64,000 nucleotides of DNA from Halothermothrix sp. (lineage in GTDB: Bacteria > Bacillota > Halanaerobiia > DY22613), in contig JAENYK010000002.1 of the NCBI GenBank assembly GCA_016841825.1, positions 372,001 to 436,000 on the forward strand, read 5' to 3'. The notes beneath the pieces were generated by a model, which saw only the letters and a program-made list of their open reading frames with translations, did no database searches and had not been told where the DNA came from. Positions 44,919 through 53,743 of the stretch are shown in pieces. Numbering within the stretch: the first letter of the stretch is position 1; every line of letters starts with the position of its first letter. The position numbers and the translations under genes are program-made.

Positions 44919-44990
44919 TATCTCTTTTAAGTACTGGTCTCACTTGCATCTACCTTTTACATATTTTATAATAAATGTAGGAGGGATAAT

Positions 44991-45480
44991 ATGACAGAAA
45001 TACATACGGGAAGAGGGTGTGTATATTCGATTTAATATCATGTAGTATGGTGTGTTAAATACCGTCATAAAGTTTTAGTAGTGCTGTAGAAAAACGTTTC
45101 AAAGAGATGCTCTATGAGATAGCAGACAAAAATAATTTTTCGATTATAACTATGGAAAGCGTAACGATTTTTTGAACAGACTTTCTTTTAGACTGATCAA
45201 CGAAAACCAAGTAATCTGTCGGGAAAGTTTGGATATTAAGGATATGCTACAAGATTCGAAATATGCTAAGTCTATAAGTGACATTTCCTGGTCTGAATTT
45301 GGTAGAATGATAGATTACAAAGCAGATTGGTATGGTCGTATTGCGGTAAAGATCGACCAGTACTATCCTTCCAGCCAAATCTGTTATGTATGTAATGAAA
45401 AAAATCCAGAAATTAAAGATCTCAAAATCCGCGAATGGGTTCAGAACACCGAGGAGAAAGTATTGGCAAGCTCTTTTTAA
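44991..45480 (+). pseudogene. IS200/IS605 element remnant (tnpA start joined to tnpB end)
   Basis: GTAGGAGGG precedes ATG 44991, which reads TEIHTGRGCVYSI, a stop, then YHVVWCVKYRHKVL and RFKEMLYEIADKNNFSII: the start of the Y1 transposase TnpA. From 45172 the frame is the C-terminal part of TnpB (INENQVICRESLDIKDML; ISDISWSEFGRMIDYKADWY; YPSSQICYVC). The catalytic Tyr of TnpA and most of TnpB are missing, and the end is worn. The element is dead. Confidence 0.8.
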
Positions 45481-45539
45481 GAAAGTAGTTGAATGGTCCA
45501 GGGAAAGAAGATAGACCAGGCGGAATTTTTGAGAAAATT

Positions 45540-45573
45540 GCTCAAAAACTTCGCATATTCGAACCTGTTATCT
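45540..45573 (+). repeat. attC site 28, right half only
   Basis: AAAAACTTCGCATATTCG and R' GTTATCT (45567-45573) remain next to the IS remnant. Confidence 0.6.
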
Positions 45574-45618
45574 GAAATAGTTTTAATAGGTTTATTAAAT
45601 TAAAAGGAGAGATTAATT

Positions 45619-46127
45619 ATGGCTATAAAAAAAGTATTAATGATTGGTAATCAAAAATTAAGAGAAAAATCATTAAATGTGACTGATTTTACTGGAGAAT
45701 TACTAGAAGTTACTCAAGATTTGAAGAATACATTACTTTATCTTCAAAAGGAAAAGAACATAGGTAGAGCATTAGCAGCTCCACAAATAGGTCATATGAA
45801 AAAGGTAGTCTACTATAATTCAAATTATGAAGAGATAATTATGTTAATCCTGAAATTATATGGAAGAGTGAAGAGATGTTTGATGTTTGGGACAGTTGTT
45901 ATAGCTTTGATGTTGCTTTTTTTGTAAATATTGCAAGGCATAAAAGTATAAAAGTTAAATATCAAGATGAAAAAGGAAAAGAAAAAACTAAGCAATTTAA
46001 TGATGATTTATCTGAATTATTTCAACATGAAATTGATCATCTTTATGGTAAGTTGGCAACTGATTATTTAGTTGATAATAAAAAAATTATAATGAGAGAT
46101 GAATGGGAAAGGAGATACAATAGATGA
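45619..46127 (+). pseudogene. peptide deformylase with one frameshift
   Basis: AAAGGAGAG precedes ATG 45619. The first frame has RALAAPQIGHMKKVVYY (motif I, normally G-x-G-L-A-A-P-Q). Near 45,840 the frame shifts to NPEIIWKSEEMFDVWDSCYS (motif II region, D-S-C-Y-S for E-G-C-L-S) and ends with LFQHEIDHLYG (motif III H-E-x-D-H). Joined, it is a ~170-residue deformylase that would remove the N-formyl group from new proteins. It overlaps the next gene by ATGA. Confidence 0.8.
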
Positions 46128-46808
46128 AGAAGAAAATTGGAATTCTTGGTGGGATCAGTCATGAATCAACAATGAAATATTATGAAATAAAAGTATTATG
46201 GGTTAAATAATGATTATTATTATCCTGAAGTAGTTATATATAGTCTAGATTTTCAAAAATTTACTGATTTTGAAGATAACAATGATATGGAAGGTTATAT
46301 AGAATACATATCTTCTGGAATATTGTCTTTAACTAATGCAGGAGCGGATTTTATTATTATGGCTGCGAATTCTCCTCATTCTGTTTATGAGGAAATAGAA
46401 AAATATTCAGAAGTTCCAATGATAAATATAGCAGAAGTAACAGTAAAAAATGCAAAAAAAAGAGGAGTTAAAAAGCTATTATTATTGGGGATAAAATATA
46501 CTATGCAATCTTCATTTTATCAAAACGTATGTAAAAAATATGGTATTGAAATTGTAGTTCCAGTAGAAAAGGAGCAGGATAGAGTAAATGAGATTATATT
46601 TGATGAATTGACTATTGGAATGATAAAAGATGAAAGCAAAGCAGAGTTATTGCAGATTATAAAGAATTATAATGTAGAAGGAGTAATTTTAGGTTGTACT
46701 GAATTACCATTAATTATAAAAGCAGAAGATACTAGTTTAAAAATTTTTAATACTTTAGAACTGCATGTAGAAGCAGCATTAAATTATGCAATGGAATCTG
46801 AGTGCTAA
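46124..46808 (+). pseudogene. Asp/Glu racemase family gene with an early frameshift
   Basis: ATG 46124 overlaps the deformylase stop. It reads KKKIGILGGISHESTMKYYE, then stops at 46210; a shifted frame continues YYGLNNDYYYPEVVIYSLDF and runs to 46808. Cysteine motif 2 (LGCTELPLI) is intact, but motif 1 reads AANSPHSVY where the family has A-x-x-C-N-T, so one catalytic Cys is missing. A related, unbroken gene lies at 57186. Confidence 0.78.
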
Positions 46809-46818
46809 AAACTACATC

Positions 46819-46932
46819 AGATAACACAGTATTGCCAATTTCACTCCTGGCGTCGTTCCACCCAAATTTAGCAATCTAAGATAAGAACTATCTGAGGGTG
46901 CTGAACTTTGGTAATACACGGATGCGTTAGGG
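46819..46932 (+). repeat. integron attC site 29
   Basis: R'' AGATAAC (46819-46825), R' GTTAGGG (46926-46932). Arms TATTGCC / GGTAATACACGG; apical AAGATAAGAACTATCT. Confidence 0.92.
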
Positions 46933-47048
46933 GAAAGACCATGCAAAAACTGCTTTTTATGTGGCGTGGATTAATTGGATAGAACTTAGAAGGAAATATT
47001 AAGCCTTACTTTTTATGTACTTATTAATTTTTATCAAGGAGGTATGAT

Positions 47049-47936
47049 ATGCGTTCTGAAAATGAAATGATGCATATAATTTTGGGTTTTGCTAAAGCAG
47101 ATGACCGTATAAGAGCAGTTTATATGAATGGTTCTCGTACGAATTTAAATGTGCCAAAGGATATTTTTCAGGATTATGATATAGTATATGTTGTTACTGA
47201 AACAGAATCGTTTTTAAAGGATAAAAGTTGGATTACAATATTCGGTAGTCCTATAATTATACAAGAGCCAGATCGGAATGATGTACAAACAGGCATAGCC
47301 GACGGGAAGTTTGATTTTTCTCGAAGGTATGTGTGGCTTATGTTGTTTAATGATGGTAACCGAATTGATTTGAGTATTGAAATCAAGGAAGAAGCAGAAA
47401 AAAATTTTCTTGATGATAAATTGACTATACTTCTGCTAGATAAAGATAATTTTTTACCCGAAATAAAACCACCTACAGATGAAGATTATCATATAAAAAA
47501 GCCAAACAAAAATCAATATTATGCTTGTTGTAATGAATTTTGGTGGTGCTTAAACAATGTGGCTAAGGGTATAGCAAGAGATGAATTACCTTATGCTATG
47601 AAAATGTTTAACCATTATGTACGCGATATGCTGAATAAAATGATAGAGTGGTATATTGGTATTAACACAAACTTTTCTGTTTCAGCAGGAAAAATGGGTA
47701 AATATTATAAAAAATTTCTTCCATCTGAATTTTATGAATTATATACTAAAACGTATTGCGACAGTAATTATGACAATTTTTGGGAGGCGATATTTATATC
47801 TTGTGATCTTTTTCGCAAAACAGCTCTTACAGTTGCTAGTTACTTTGATTACACCTATAATAACCAAGAAGGCATAAATATGGTCGAATATTTAAATAAT
47901 GTTAAAAATAATAAATACAACTTTGATGAATGTTAG
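47049..47936 (+). CDS. aminoglycoside 6-adenylyltransferase-like protein, ANT(6)
   Basis: The 295-residue protein matches ANT(6) (AadE/AadK) from end to end: RIRAVYMNGSRTNLNVPKD, then FQDYDIVYVVTE, which form the nucleotidyltransferase site (G-S-R ... D-Y-D), FGSPIIIQEPDRND and a helical C-terminal half. ANT(6) adenylates streptomycin. It is about the family's full length and looks intact. AAGGAGG lies 6-8 bp before ATG. It sits alone between two attC sites. Confidence 0.9.
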   Translation: MRSENEMMHIILGFAKADDRIRAVYMNGSRTNLNVPKDIFQDYDIVYVVTETESFLKDKSWITIFGSPIIIQEPDRNDVQTGIADGKFDFSRRYVWLMLFNDGNRIDLSIEIKEEAEKNFLDDKLTILLLDKDNFLPEIKPPTDEDYHIKKPNKNQYYACCNEFWWCLNNVAKGIARDELPYAMKMFNHYVRDMLNKMIEWYIGINTNFSVSAGKMGKYYKKFLPSEFYELYTKTYCDSNYDNFWEAIFISCDLFRKTALTVASYFDYTYNNQEGINMVEYLNNVKNNKYNFDEC

Positions 47937-47956
47937 TAAGTGGGGCATTGCCCATC

Positions 47957-48022
47957 GTCTAACAATATATCTAAGTTCGATGACTCCCACTTTAAGCTTT
48001 GGAAATCCCTGGTACGTTAGGT
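47957..48022 (+). repeat. integron attC site 30 (shortened)
   Basis: R'' GTCTAAC (47957-47963), R' GTTAGGT (48016-48022), 66 bp. Right arm GGAAATCCCTGGTACG is like attC 24; the left arm does not match it. Confidence 0.75.
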
Positions 48023-48249
48023 CAAATTGTGCTGGCTTTGTTTTAACGAAAAGAGATTTTATCCAAATAGAAAATATTGCTATTCTTCATATGAATTGCA
48101 GACTTACTATATTGTTGTGGGTGTTCGTCTATTCACTAGGATAGTTATAATGAAGCAATCTATAGGGAGAAGGGGTTATAGATGAATCGAGGAACTAAAG
48201 AAGAAAACTAGAGTGACCGCAGAAACATTGGTCTATGAAAAAGGGTTGT
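48023..48249. other. ORF-less cassette
   Basis: No gene longer than about 13 codons with an SD. It lies between attC 30 and the family-E site. Confidence 0.4.
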
Positions 48250-48293
48250 TGGTAACTGATTTTTATGAGTTTTCACATACTCTGTTGTTATGT
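48250..48293 (+). repeat. short attC-like site 31 (family E)
   Basis: TGGTAAC (48250-48256) and GTTATGT (48287-48293) flank GAGT...ACTC. It matches 35731-35775 almost base for base and is followed by the GAAA cassette start. Confidence 0.6.
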
Positions 48294-48332
48294 GAAACAT
48301 TGAAACTCTAATATCAAGAGAGGGAAACAATA

Positions 48333-48800
48333 ATGGAAAAACAGGTAATATTTGCCCCGAACAAACAAGATAAAGTGGAGTTAGAATTAGTTGATGTGTA
48401 TCAACCAAAACTCATGACAAGTAAAGTAGATAATTTTATACCTTATTATAAAATAGCAATAAATCAAAAGAAAATTAGGGCCAGATATTTTTCCAGTAAT
48501 TATAAATGGTCTTTATGTTCAAGATATTTTATTATTGAGGAATGGTTTACTAATAATTCAAGTACTAATGAACTTATAAATGCTTTAGAAAATATCATTG
48601 TAAGGCTAACAATTTTTGATTTAATTGATAATATGAGTGGGTTAGTAGCAATAAATAAAAATGGAAGAATTACTCCAAAAGAAATAAACGAAAAACAGAT
48701 AATATATATTAAAGATAATAAAGGACTTTATAGAGAATTGGAAGTAAAGATGGTCGATATTAATTGGAGATCTGAAACCCCGAGGTTCAGCTTTAGCTGA
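48333..48800 (+). CDS. hypothetical protein
   Basis: This 155-residue protein is not recognised. It is soluble and mixed alpha/beta (KLMTSKVDNFIPYYKIAINQ; LVAINKNGRITPKEINEKQI). GAGAGGGAAA precedes ATG. It is the only gene after the family-E site, and the sequence behind it (48801-48890) folds weakly but shows no clear attC. Confidence 0.55.
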   Translation: MEKQVIFAPNKQDKVELELVDVYQPKLMTSKVDNFIPYYKIAINQKKIRARYFSSNYKWSLCSRYFIIEEWFTNNSSTNELINALENIIVRLTIFDLIDNMSGLVAINKNGRITPKEINEKQIIYIKDNKGLYRELEVKMVDINWRSETPRFSFS

Positions 48801-48899
48801 ACGAGTTCACTTTCATTTAGATCCGACATATTTGTACACGAAATATCGGGCGAAAAAGTATCATTTCCTATATATTTATAATTGGAAGGACTGATTAAT

Positions 48900-49742
48900 G
48901 TGAATTGGCTTGAACAAGTAAATAAAGTAATGGATTATATTGAAGAAAACTTAACAAATGAGATTAATTATGAGGAGTTAGCTTAACTAGCTTGTTGTTC
49001 CAGGTATCATTTTTCCAAGATGTTTACAACTATAATGGGAGTCACTCTATCTGAATATATTCGAAGAAGGAGACTGTCATCTGCAGCTTTTGAATTACAA
49101 AATAGTAATATTAAAGTAATTGATCTAGCATTAAAATATGGTTATATATCTTCAGATGCATTTGCCCGTGCTTTTCAAAATCTTCATGGTGTTAATCCTT
49201 CTGAAGCACGTGATAGTGGAATATCTTTAAAAGCCTTTCCGAGAATGTCCTTTCAAATATTAATTAAGGGAGATGTTGAAATGGAGTACAGAATTGAAAG
49301 ACTAGATTTTGAGTTTACAGTTGTAGGAGTAAAGAATACTATTCTTACTGAAAAGTCATTTGAGATAGTTCCTAAAATATGGGAAGAAGCTAGCAAGACA
49401 GGTTTAGTACAGAGATTAATTGATATGGCATGGGAAGATCCTCAATGTAAGCTAGAAAGTCTATTAGGAATTGTTGGTGAACAAGCTTCTATTACTGATG
49501 AAAAGTTTGATTATATGATAGGAGTTCGTTATAAAAACAAAGTACCTAAAGACATGGAAAAGATAGTAATTCCTAAAAGTACATGGGCAGTATTCCCAGA
49601 TACAGTCAATGCCTGGAAACGTCTATATACTGAATGGTTACCTACTTCAGGTTATGAATTAGCTGATTTACCATGTATTGAGTGCTTTTATGCTCCAGAT
49701 CATGAACCTAAAGATGAATTGTGGGTTCCAATTATAGCTTAA
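48900..49742 (+). pseudogene. AraC-type regulator with GyrI-like domain, broken by one stop codon
   Basis: GGAAGG precedes GTG 48900. The frame NWLEQVNKVMDYIEENLTNE begins an AraC HTH domain, has TAA at 48984-48986, then goes on in the same frame: CCSRYHFSKMFTTIMGVTLS, RRRRLSSAAFEL, FARAFQNLHGVNPSEAR. A GyrI-like effector-binding domain follows (YRIERLDFEFTVVGVKNT to ELWVPIIA). Only one base change separates it from an intact gene. Confidence 0.82.
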
Positions 49743-49799
49743 ATTTTTATTTTATTAATAGTGAAAAATGGTAGTTTGAACTATGGGACACGATAAGTC

Positions 49800-49905
49800 G
49801 TATAACAAAATATTGCTGGTTTCGCCATCGCTGCACTCAAATCCAGCAGATTAAGATAAGAACTATCTGAGTCTGCTGGACTTCGGCAATACGAATATGT
49901 TGTTG
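49800..49905 (+). repeat. integron attC site 32
   Basis: R'' GTATAAC (49800-49806), R' GTTGTTG (49899-49905). Arms TATTGCTGG / GGCAATACGAATATG; apical AAGATAAGAACTATCT. Confidence 0.9.
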
Positions 49906-49957
49906 GACGTAATTGGACTAGTTTGGAAAAATCATTATCTTTAGTTAGGGGAAAGCT

Positions 49958-50128
49958 ATGCAACTTGGAAGGAAAATTACGATATTTATGATAGATACTA
50001 ATGCATATGTATCTAGAACTGCAGAAATAGGTAATTGGACTGGCAAAAAAATGTATTCATCTGGAGCAAAAATTGAAAAAATATTGGCAAGAGATGAATT
50101 ATATAAGTCTGGAGGTAGAATTTTATGA
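49958..50128 (+). CDS. small 56-residue protein coupled to the MBL-fold gene
   Basis: AGGGGAAAG lies 4-8 bp before ATG 49958, and the stop overlaps the next start (ATGA). The sequence (MIDTNAYVSRTAEIGNWTGK near residue 11) is not recognised. It may be a real small protein or a leader that couples translation of the hydrolase. Confidence 0.5.
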   Translation: MQLGRKITIFMIDTNAYVSRTAEIGNWTGKKMYSSGAKIEKILARDELYKSGGRIL

Positions 50129-50865
50129 AAAATGAATTTGTGACTTTGAGTCCTGGAAAAACTAATTGTTACTTAATACAGGTTAATAATGGTTATTTGT
50201 TAATAGATACAGGATACGAGAAAGATTATAGTAATTTTTTAAAGGAACTTGATGAGAGAGAAATTGAAGTTAGTGAAATTAATTATATTCTTTTAACACA
50301 TCATCATGATGATCATTCTGGTTTTACAAATAATTTATTAAAAGAGACAGAAGTTAAAATTATTGCCCATGAATACGCAGAAGCCCTGTTAAAGATTGGT
50401 GAAAATGATAAAACAAGAGGTGGAGGATATATAAATAGAAGGGTACATTATTTATCAAAAATATATAAATTGCTTAATCCGGATTGGGATTTAACATTTC
50501 CACCAGTAAGACTTAGAGATAATGATATTTTAATTAGTGGTGACAATAAGGGAATTTTGAGAAAGATAGGGATTGATGGAACAATATTATATACACCTGG
50601 ACATACTATTGATTCAATTTCTGTACTATTAGATAATGGAGTTATATTTTGTGGGGATGCAGCTATGAGTTGGCCTTTATGGGCTGGAATAAAGTATTGT
50701 ACTATCTTCATTACTGATATAAATAAGTTTTATGGAAGTTGGGAAAAAATAATTGAAAATGGAGCTAAAGAAGTATATCCCTCACATGGGAAGCCATTTG
50801 AAATAAAAAAATTAAAAGAAAACATATGGGAATATAGTAATGATTCTTTAGTTGAATTTTTTTAA
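50125..50865 (+). CDS. MBL-fold metallo-hydrolase
   Basis: The 246-residue protein has the metallo-beta-lactamase fold motifs: GYLLIDTGYEKDYSNF, LLTHHHDDHSGF (H-x-H-x-D-H), LYTPGHTIDSI (His), IFCGDAAMS (Asp) and YPSHGKPFE (His). It resembles the glyoxalase II-like/MBL hydrolases rather than true beta-lactamases; the substrate is unknown. TCTGGAGG precedes ATG by about 9 bp. It overlaps the 56-residue ORF by 4 bp. Confidence 0.88.
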   Translation: MKNEFVTLSPGKTNCYLIQVNNGYLLIDTGYEKDYSNFLKELDEREIEVSEINYILLTHHHDDHSGFTNNLLKETEVKIIAHEYAEALLKIGENDKTRGGGYINRRVHYLSKIYKLLNPDWDLTFPPVRLRDNDILISGDNKGILRKIGIDGTILYTPGHTIDSISVLLDNGVIFCGDAAMSWPLWAGIKYCTIFITDINKFYGSWEKIIENGAKEVYPSHGKPFEIKKLKENIWEYSNDSLVEFF

Positions 50866-50866
50866 A

Positions 50867-51004
50867 AAGGAGTTGCCAGGATTAGGTAATTTCTTTATGA
50901 TTGGCAAATGGGTAGAACCGGGTGGGGGTGTATCAACTGCATTTAGAAGTAGAAGAGCTTGGCACAAATTATCTGTAAAAAAGGCAAAAAAAGTTTATTA
51001 TTAA
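50867..51004 (+). pseudogene. C-terminal remnant of a phytoene-desaturase-like oxidoreductase
   Basis: Right after the MBL stop, one frame reads KELPGLGNFFMIGKWVEPGG and GVSTAFRSRRAW to a stop at 51004, the closing FAD-binding segment of CrtI/CrtN-like NAD(P)/FAD oxidoreductases. The rest of that gene is missing. Confidence 0.65.
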
Positions 51005-51051
51005 ATAAAATATATAGAAATAGAATTGGAGCTTAATGAAGTTCGTACATC

Positions 51052-51155
51052 AGATAGCATAGCATTTATAGTTCCACTATGTTCCGCCTAAATTCATTCA
51101 GCAAGCCAAGTCTGGCTAAGTTTTGTGAACTTCGTAAATGCCTAATACGTTATGT
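51052..51155 (+). repeat. integron attC site 33
   Basis: R'' AGATAGC (51052-51058, one change from AGATAAC), R' GTTATGT (51149-51155). Arms GCATTTATAG / CGTAAATGC; apical GCCAAGTCTGGC. Confidence 0.87.
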
Positions 51156-51234
51156 GAAATTATGTTAACATATTCATATTAATAAATTATTAAATATTTA
51201 ATAATATTTCTTATATCAAAAGAGGGGGGAAATA

Positions 51235-51717
51235 ATGATTAAATATGAGATTAGAAAGCTTAAAATAAATGAGATACCTTTACTCGAAGATTTTTTATAT
51301 GAAGCTATTTCCCAAAGAGGTGAAGAAAATATTTTGTCCAAAAAAATTATTAATGAACCTAAATTAAAGATATATATCGAAAATTTTGGTAAATCGGATG
51401 ATTATTGTCTTTTTGATATTGAAGGAAAAGTTGTTGGTGCAGTATGGTGTAGAATTTTTTCTGGTGAAATTAAAGGATTTGGATATATTGATGAGCAAAC
51501 TCCTGAATTTGCAATATCTTTATATAAAGATTATAGAAATATGGGTATAGGTACTTCACTCATGAAAAACATGTTAAAATTATTAAAAGAACAGGGTTAT
51601 AAGAAAACTTCCCTGGCTGTACAAAAAGATAATTATGCAGTTGAAATGTATGAAAAAGTTGGTTTTAAAGTAGAGAAAGAATTAGATGAGGAGTATCTTA
51701 TGATCTGCAAATTATAA
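51235..51717 (+). CDS. GNAT family N-acetyltransferase
   Basis: The 160-residue protein has the GNAT core: YCLFDIEGKVVGAVWCRIF, LYKDYRNMGIGTSLMKNML (acetyl-CoA loop R-N-M-G-I-G) and AVQKDNYAVEMYEKVGFKV. It is similar in plan to ribosomal-protein or small-molecule acetyltransferases; the target is unknown. GAGGGGGG precedes ATG by 6 bp. Confidence 0.9.
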   Translation: MIKYEIRKLKINEIPLLEDFLYEAISQRGEENILSKKIINEPKLKIYIENFGKSDDYCLFDIEGKVVGAVWCRIFSGEIKGFGYIDEQTPEFAISLYKDYRNMGIGTSLMKNMLKLLKEQGYKKTSLAVQKDNYAVEMYEKVGFKVEKELDEEYLMICKL

Positions 51718-51767
51718 TATATTGAAATATAAAGCGAAGGTTTTTAGCACATATCGTGTACAACAGC

Positions 51768-51871
51768 ACATAACATGGGATTTAAGATTCCGCTACGCTC
51801 CATCCAAATTCATTCGGTAAGGGCAGTTGCTCTAAACTTCACGAATTTCTTAAATCTCTGTTCTGTTTTAT
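51768..51871 (+). repeat. integron attC site 34
   Basis: R'' ACATAAC (51768-51774), R' GTTTTAT (51865-51871, worn). Arms TTTAAGATTCC / TTTCTTAAATC; apical GGGCAGTTGCTC. Confidence 0.88.
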
Positions 51872-51912
51872 ATAAAATTGCTTTCAATAATGGATAGGGA
51901 GGGTTTTCAGAA

Positions 51913-52575
51913 ATGCTAACAGAAGAAGTGTTTTGGAATCAAATAGGAAGTTTTAACATTAAATTTTTTTATCTACACATTATTTGGATTGCTATTTCTA
52001 TAGTAATACTATTAGCTTTATATACAGAAAAGGGCGATAGGCTGAATGATATAGTAAAAATTTTTTTATCTTTAACTTTTCTTTTTAATAGTATCGTTTT
52101 TTTTGGGCTATTTACAGAGGGTCTAGTGTCCAGATATATATATGGTGGTATATTTTTAGGAGTAGGGATTTCGTTTTTTTATGATTTATTTAATCGCGAA
52201 ATAAAATTTATTTGGCCAAAACGCAAGTATATAAAAATAACAACTATTATTGGACTAGTTTTAGTTTATGCATATCCGTTTCTTGGTGTTTTATTGGGAA
52301 GAAATTTTCCCTATATCTGTATGCCTATGAATCCCTGTCCTTCAACTGTGTTAGCGATCGTATTAGTTATTGCAGCATTACCTAAAACAAATAAAACTAC
52401 TTTGATTTTATTATTGCCATGGGCTTTATTGGGTTTGCCAAAGGCATTTGGTTTATTCGGTTGCTACGAAGATATTATATTATTTTTAGCTGGGTTATAT
52501 GGATTAGTCAACTTATTAGTATATTGGAAAATTATAGGGAAAGAGAAAAACGTTGAAGAAAGCAACTTCATATAA
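51913..52575 (+). CDS. DUF6064 family membrane protein
   Basis: The 220-residue protein has about six predicted membrane helices. The start LTEEVFWNQIGSFNIKFF and the loop CMPMNPCPSTVLAIVL fit DUF6064, a membrane family of unknown function. GGGAGGG precedes ATG. The TAA stop lies inside the R'' core of the next attC, so the gene end is formed by the recombination site. Confidence 0.78.
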   Translation: MLTEEVFWNQIGSFNIKFFYLHIIWIAISIVILLALYTEKGDRLNDIVKIFLSLTFLFNSIVFFGLFTEGLVSRYIYGGIFLGVGISFFYDLFNREIKFIWPKRKYIKITTIIGLVLVYAYPFLGVLLGRNFPYICMPMNPCPSTVLAIVLVIAALPKTNKTTLILLLPWALLGLPKAFGLFGCYEDIILFLAGLYGLVNLLVYWKIIGKEKNVEESNFI

Positions 52576-52655
52576 CATGAGATTTAAGATTCGGCTTCGC
52601 TGTCCCCAAATTGATTCGCCAGGGGCAGTCGTCCTAAGACTTATCAACTTCTTAA
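52570..52655 (+). repeat. integron attC site 35 (right end lost)
   Basis: R'' ATATAAC (52570-52576), left arm TTTAAGATTC and apical GGGGCAGTCGTCC are clear; after TTCTTAAA the R' core is missing. Confidence 0.8.
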
Positions 52656-52753
52656 AATAGAATCGCACAAGACAATAAAGATCCTACAAAAAAATATTAA
52701 ATTGTTGTTTATTAAGTTTGAATAAAAATATTTAGTTAATGGAGATGAGATTA

Positions 52754-53221
52754 TTGGATTTAAAATTTAAATGGATAGACTCTTTTTACATTTGTGGATA
52801 TTTTGTGGAAACGAGTTTAGATACTTGCGATGAAGATCTGTCTAAATTATGGAGTGATTTTGAATTTAAGAAAGAAGAATTATTTAATATTTATGGTTAC
52901 AAAGAGGATTTTTATGGGCTTATGTGGTACACAGATAATCACCGATATTGTTACCTTATTGGTATTGAAGTAGATAACATAGATAAAATGTTGGAAGGAG
53001 CTATATATAAATACATATCAGGAACAGATTATGCTATAGCATATGTTTCAGCAGATATTTCTGCAATAGATGCCTGGACAGATTATTTTGATAAAATATT
53101 ACCAGATGCAGGATATATCCCTAATACTAAACATGGATATAATTTTGAGTATTATCCAAATGGTCACACAGGAGAATATGAATTATGGACACCTGTAATA
53201 AGGAGTGGTAAAAATGGCTGA
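52754..53221 (+). CDS. GyrI-like / AraC effector-binding domain protein
   Basis: TTG 52754 has GGAGATGAG just upstream; ATG 52739 is the alternative but lacks an SD. The 155-160-residue protein has the GyrI/effector-binding pattern: FYICGYFVETSLDTCDEDLS, YCYLIGIEVDNIDKMLEGAI, DAWTDYFDKILPDAGY and a closing EYELWTPVI. Such stand-alone domains bind small hydrophobic cations or inhibit gyrase. It overlaps the DUF3788 gene by 8 bp. Confidence 0.72.
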   Translation: MDLKFKWIDSFYICGYFVETSLDTCDEDLSKLWSDFEFKKEELFNIYGYKEDFYGLMWYTDNHRYCYLIGIEVDNIDKMLEGAIYKYISGTDYAIAYVSADISAIDAWTDYFDKILPDAGYIPNTKHGYNFEYYPNGHTGEYELWTPVIRSGKNG

Positions 53222-53660
53222 AAATCAAGCAGGAAGATTAATGGACAAGACAATTGTACCTTTATCAGTACAAATAAAAAACTTGCTCGGGAAAGAAGCT
53301 ACTAAAAGATTATTAAAATTTGAAAGTTTTTTGCAAAAAAATTATGATTTAGAGCGTGAACTCAAATTTCCATTTGGTAACAAATATGGTTGGGGATATA
53401 GATATAGTCATAAAAACAAGCTTTTATGTTATGTATTTTTCGAGCGAAATTCATTCACTGTTACGATAACAATAGGTAAAAGTGAAGTGCACAGGTTGTA
53501 TAAAGAATTAAATAATCTGCTTCCCAAAACAAAAGAATTGTGGGAAAATCGATATCCTTGTGGGGATGGTGGCTGGATGCATTATCAAGTGGAAAATGAA
53601 GATGAAATTTGTGACATAAAAAAACTTATTAGTATTAAGAAGAAACCCAGACAAAGATAA
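53214..53660 (+). CDS. DUF3788 domain protein
   Basis: The 148-residue protein fits DUF3788: KYGWGYRYSHKNKLLCYVFF, FTVTITIGKSEV, YPCGDGGWMHYQVENEDEIC and a closing ISIKKKPRQR. The family's function is unknown. AAGGAG lies 8 bp before ATG 53214; the GTG at 53205 touches it. It is coupled to the GyrI-like gene, forming a two-gene cassette. Confidence 0.82.
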   Translation: MAENQAGRLMDKTIVPLSVQIKNLLGKEATKRLLKFESFLQKNYDLERELKFPFGNKYGWGYRYSHKNKLLCYVFFERNSFTVTITIGKSEVHRLYKELNNLLPKTKELWENRYPCGDGGWMHYQVENEDEICDIKKLISIKKKPRQR

Positions 53661-53743
53661 CTGATTGTAAAAAATAATTTTAATTAATTGGAAAAATACT
53701 TAGCAAATTATTTCAGATTGATAATAGAAGTGTGTGTGACTTT

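Noticed and set aside
50125-50865. True beta-lactamase
   Set aside because: The MBL motifs fit the general glyoxalase II-like hydrolase group; no signal peptide as expected for a secreted beta-lactamase.
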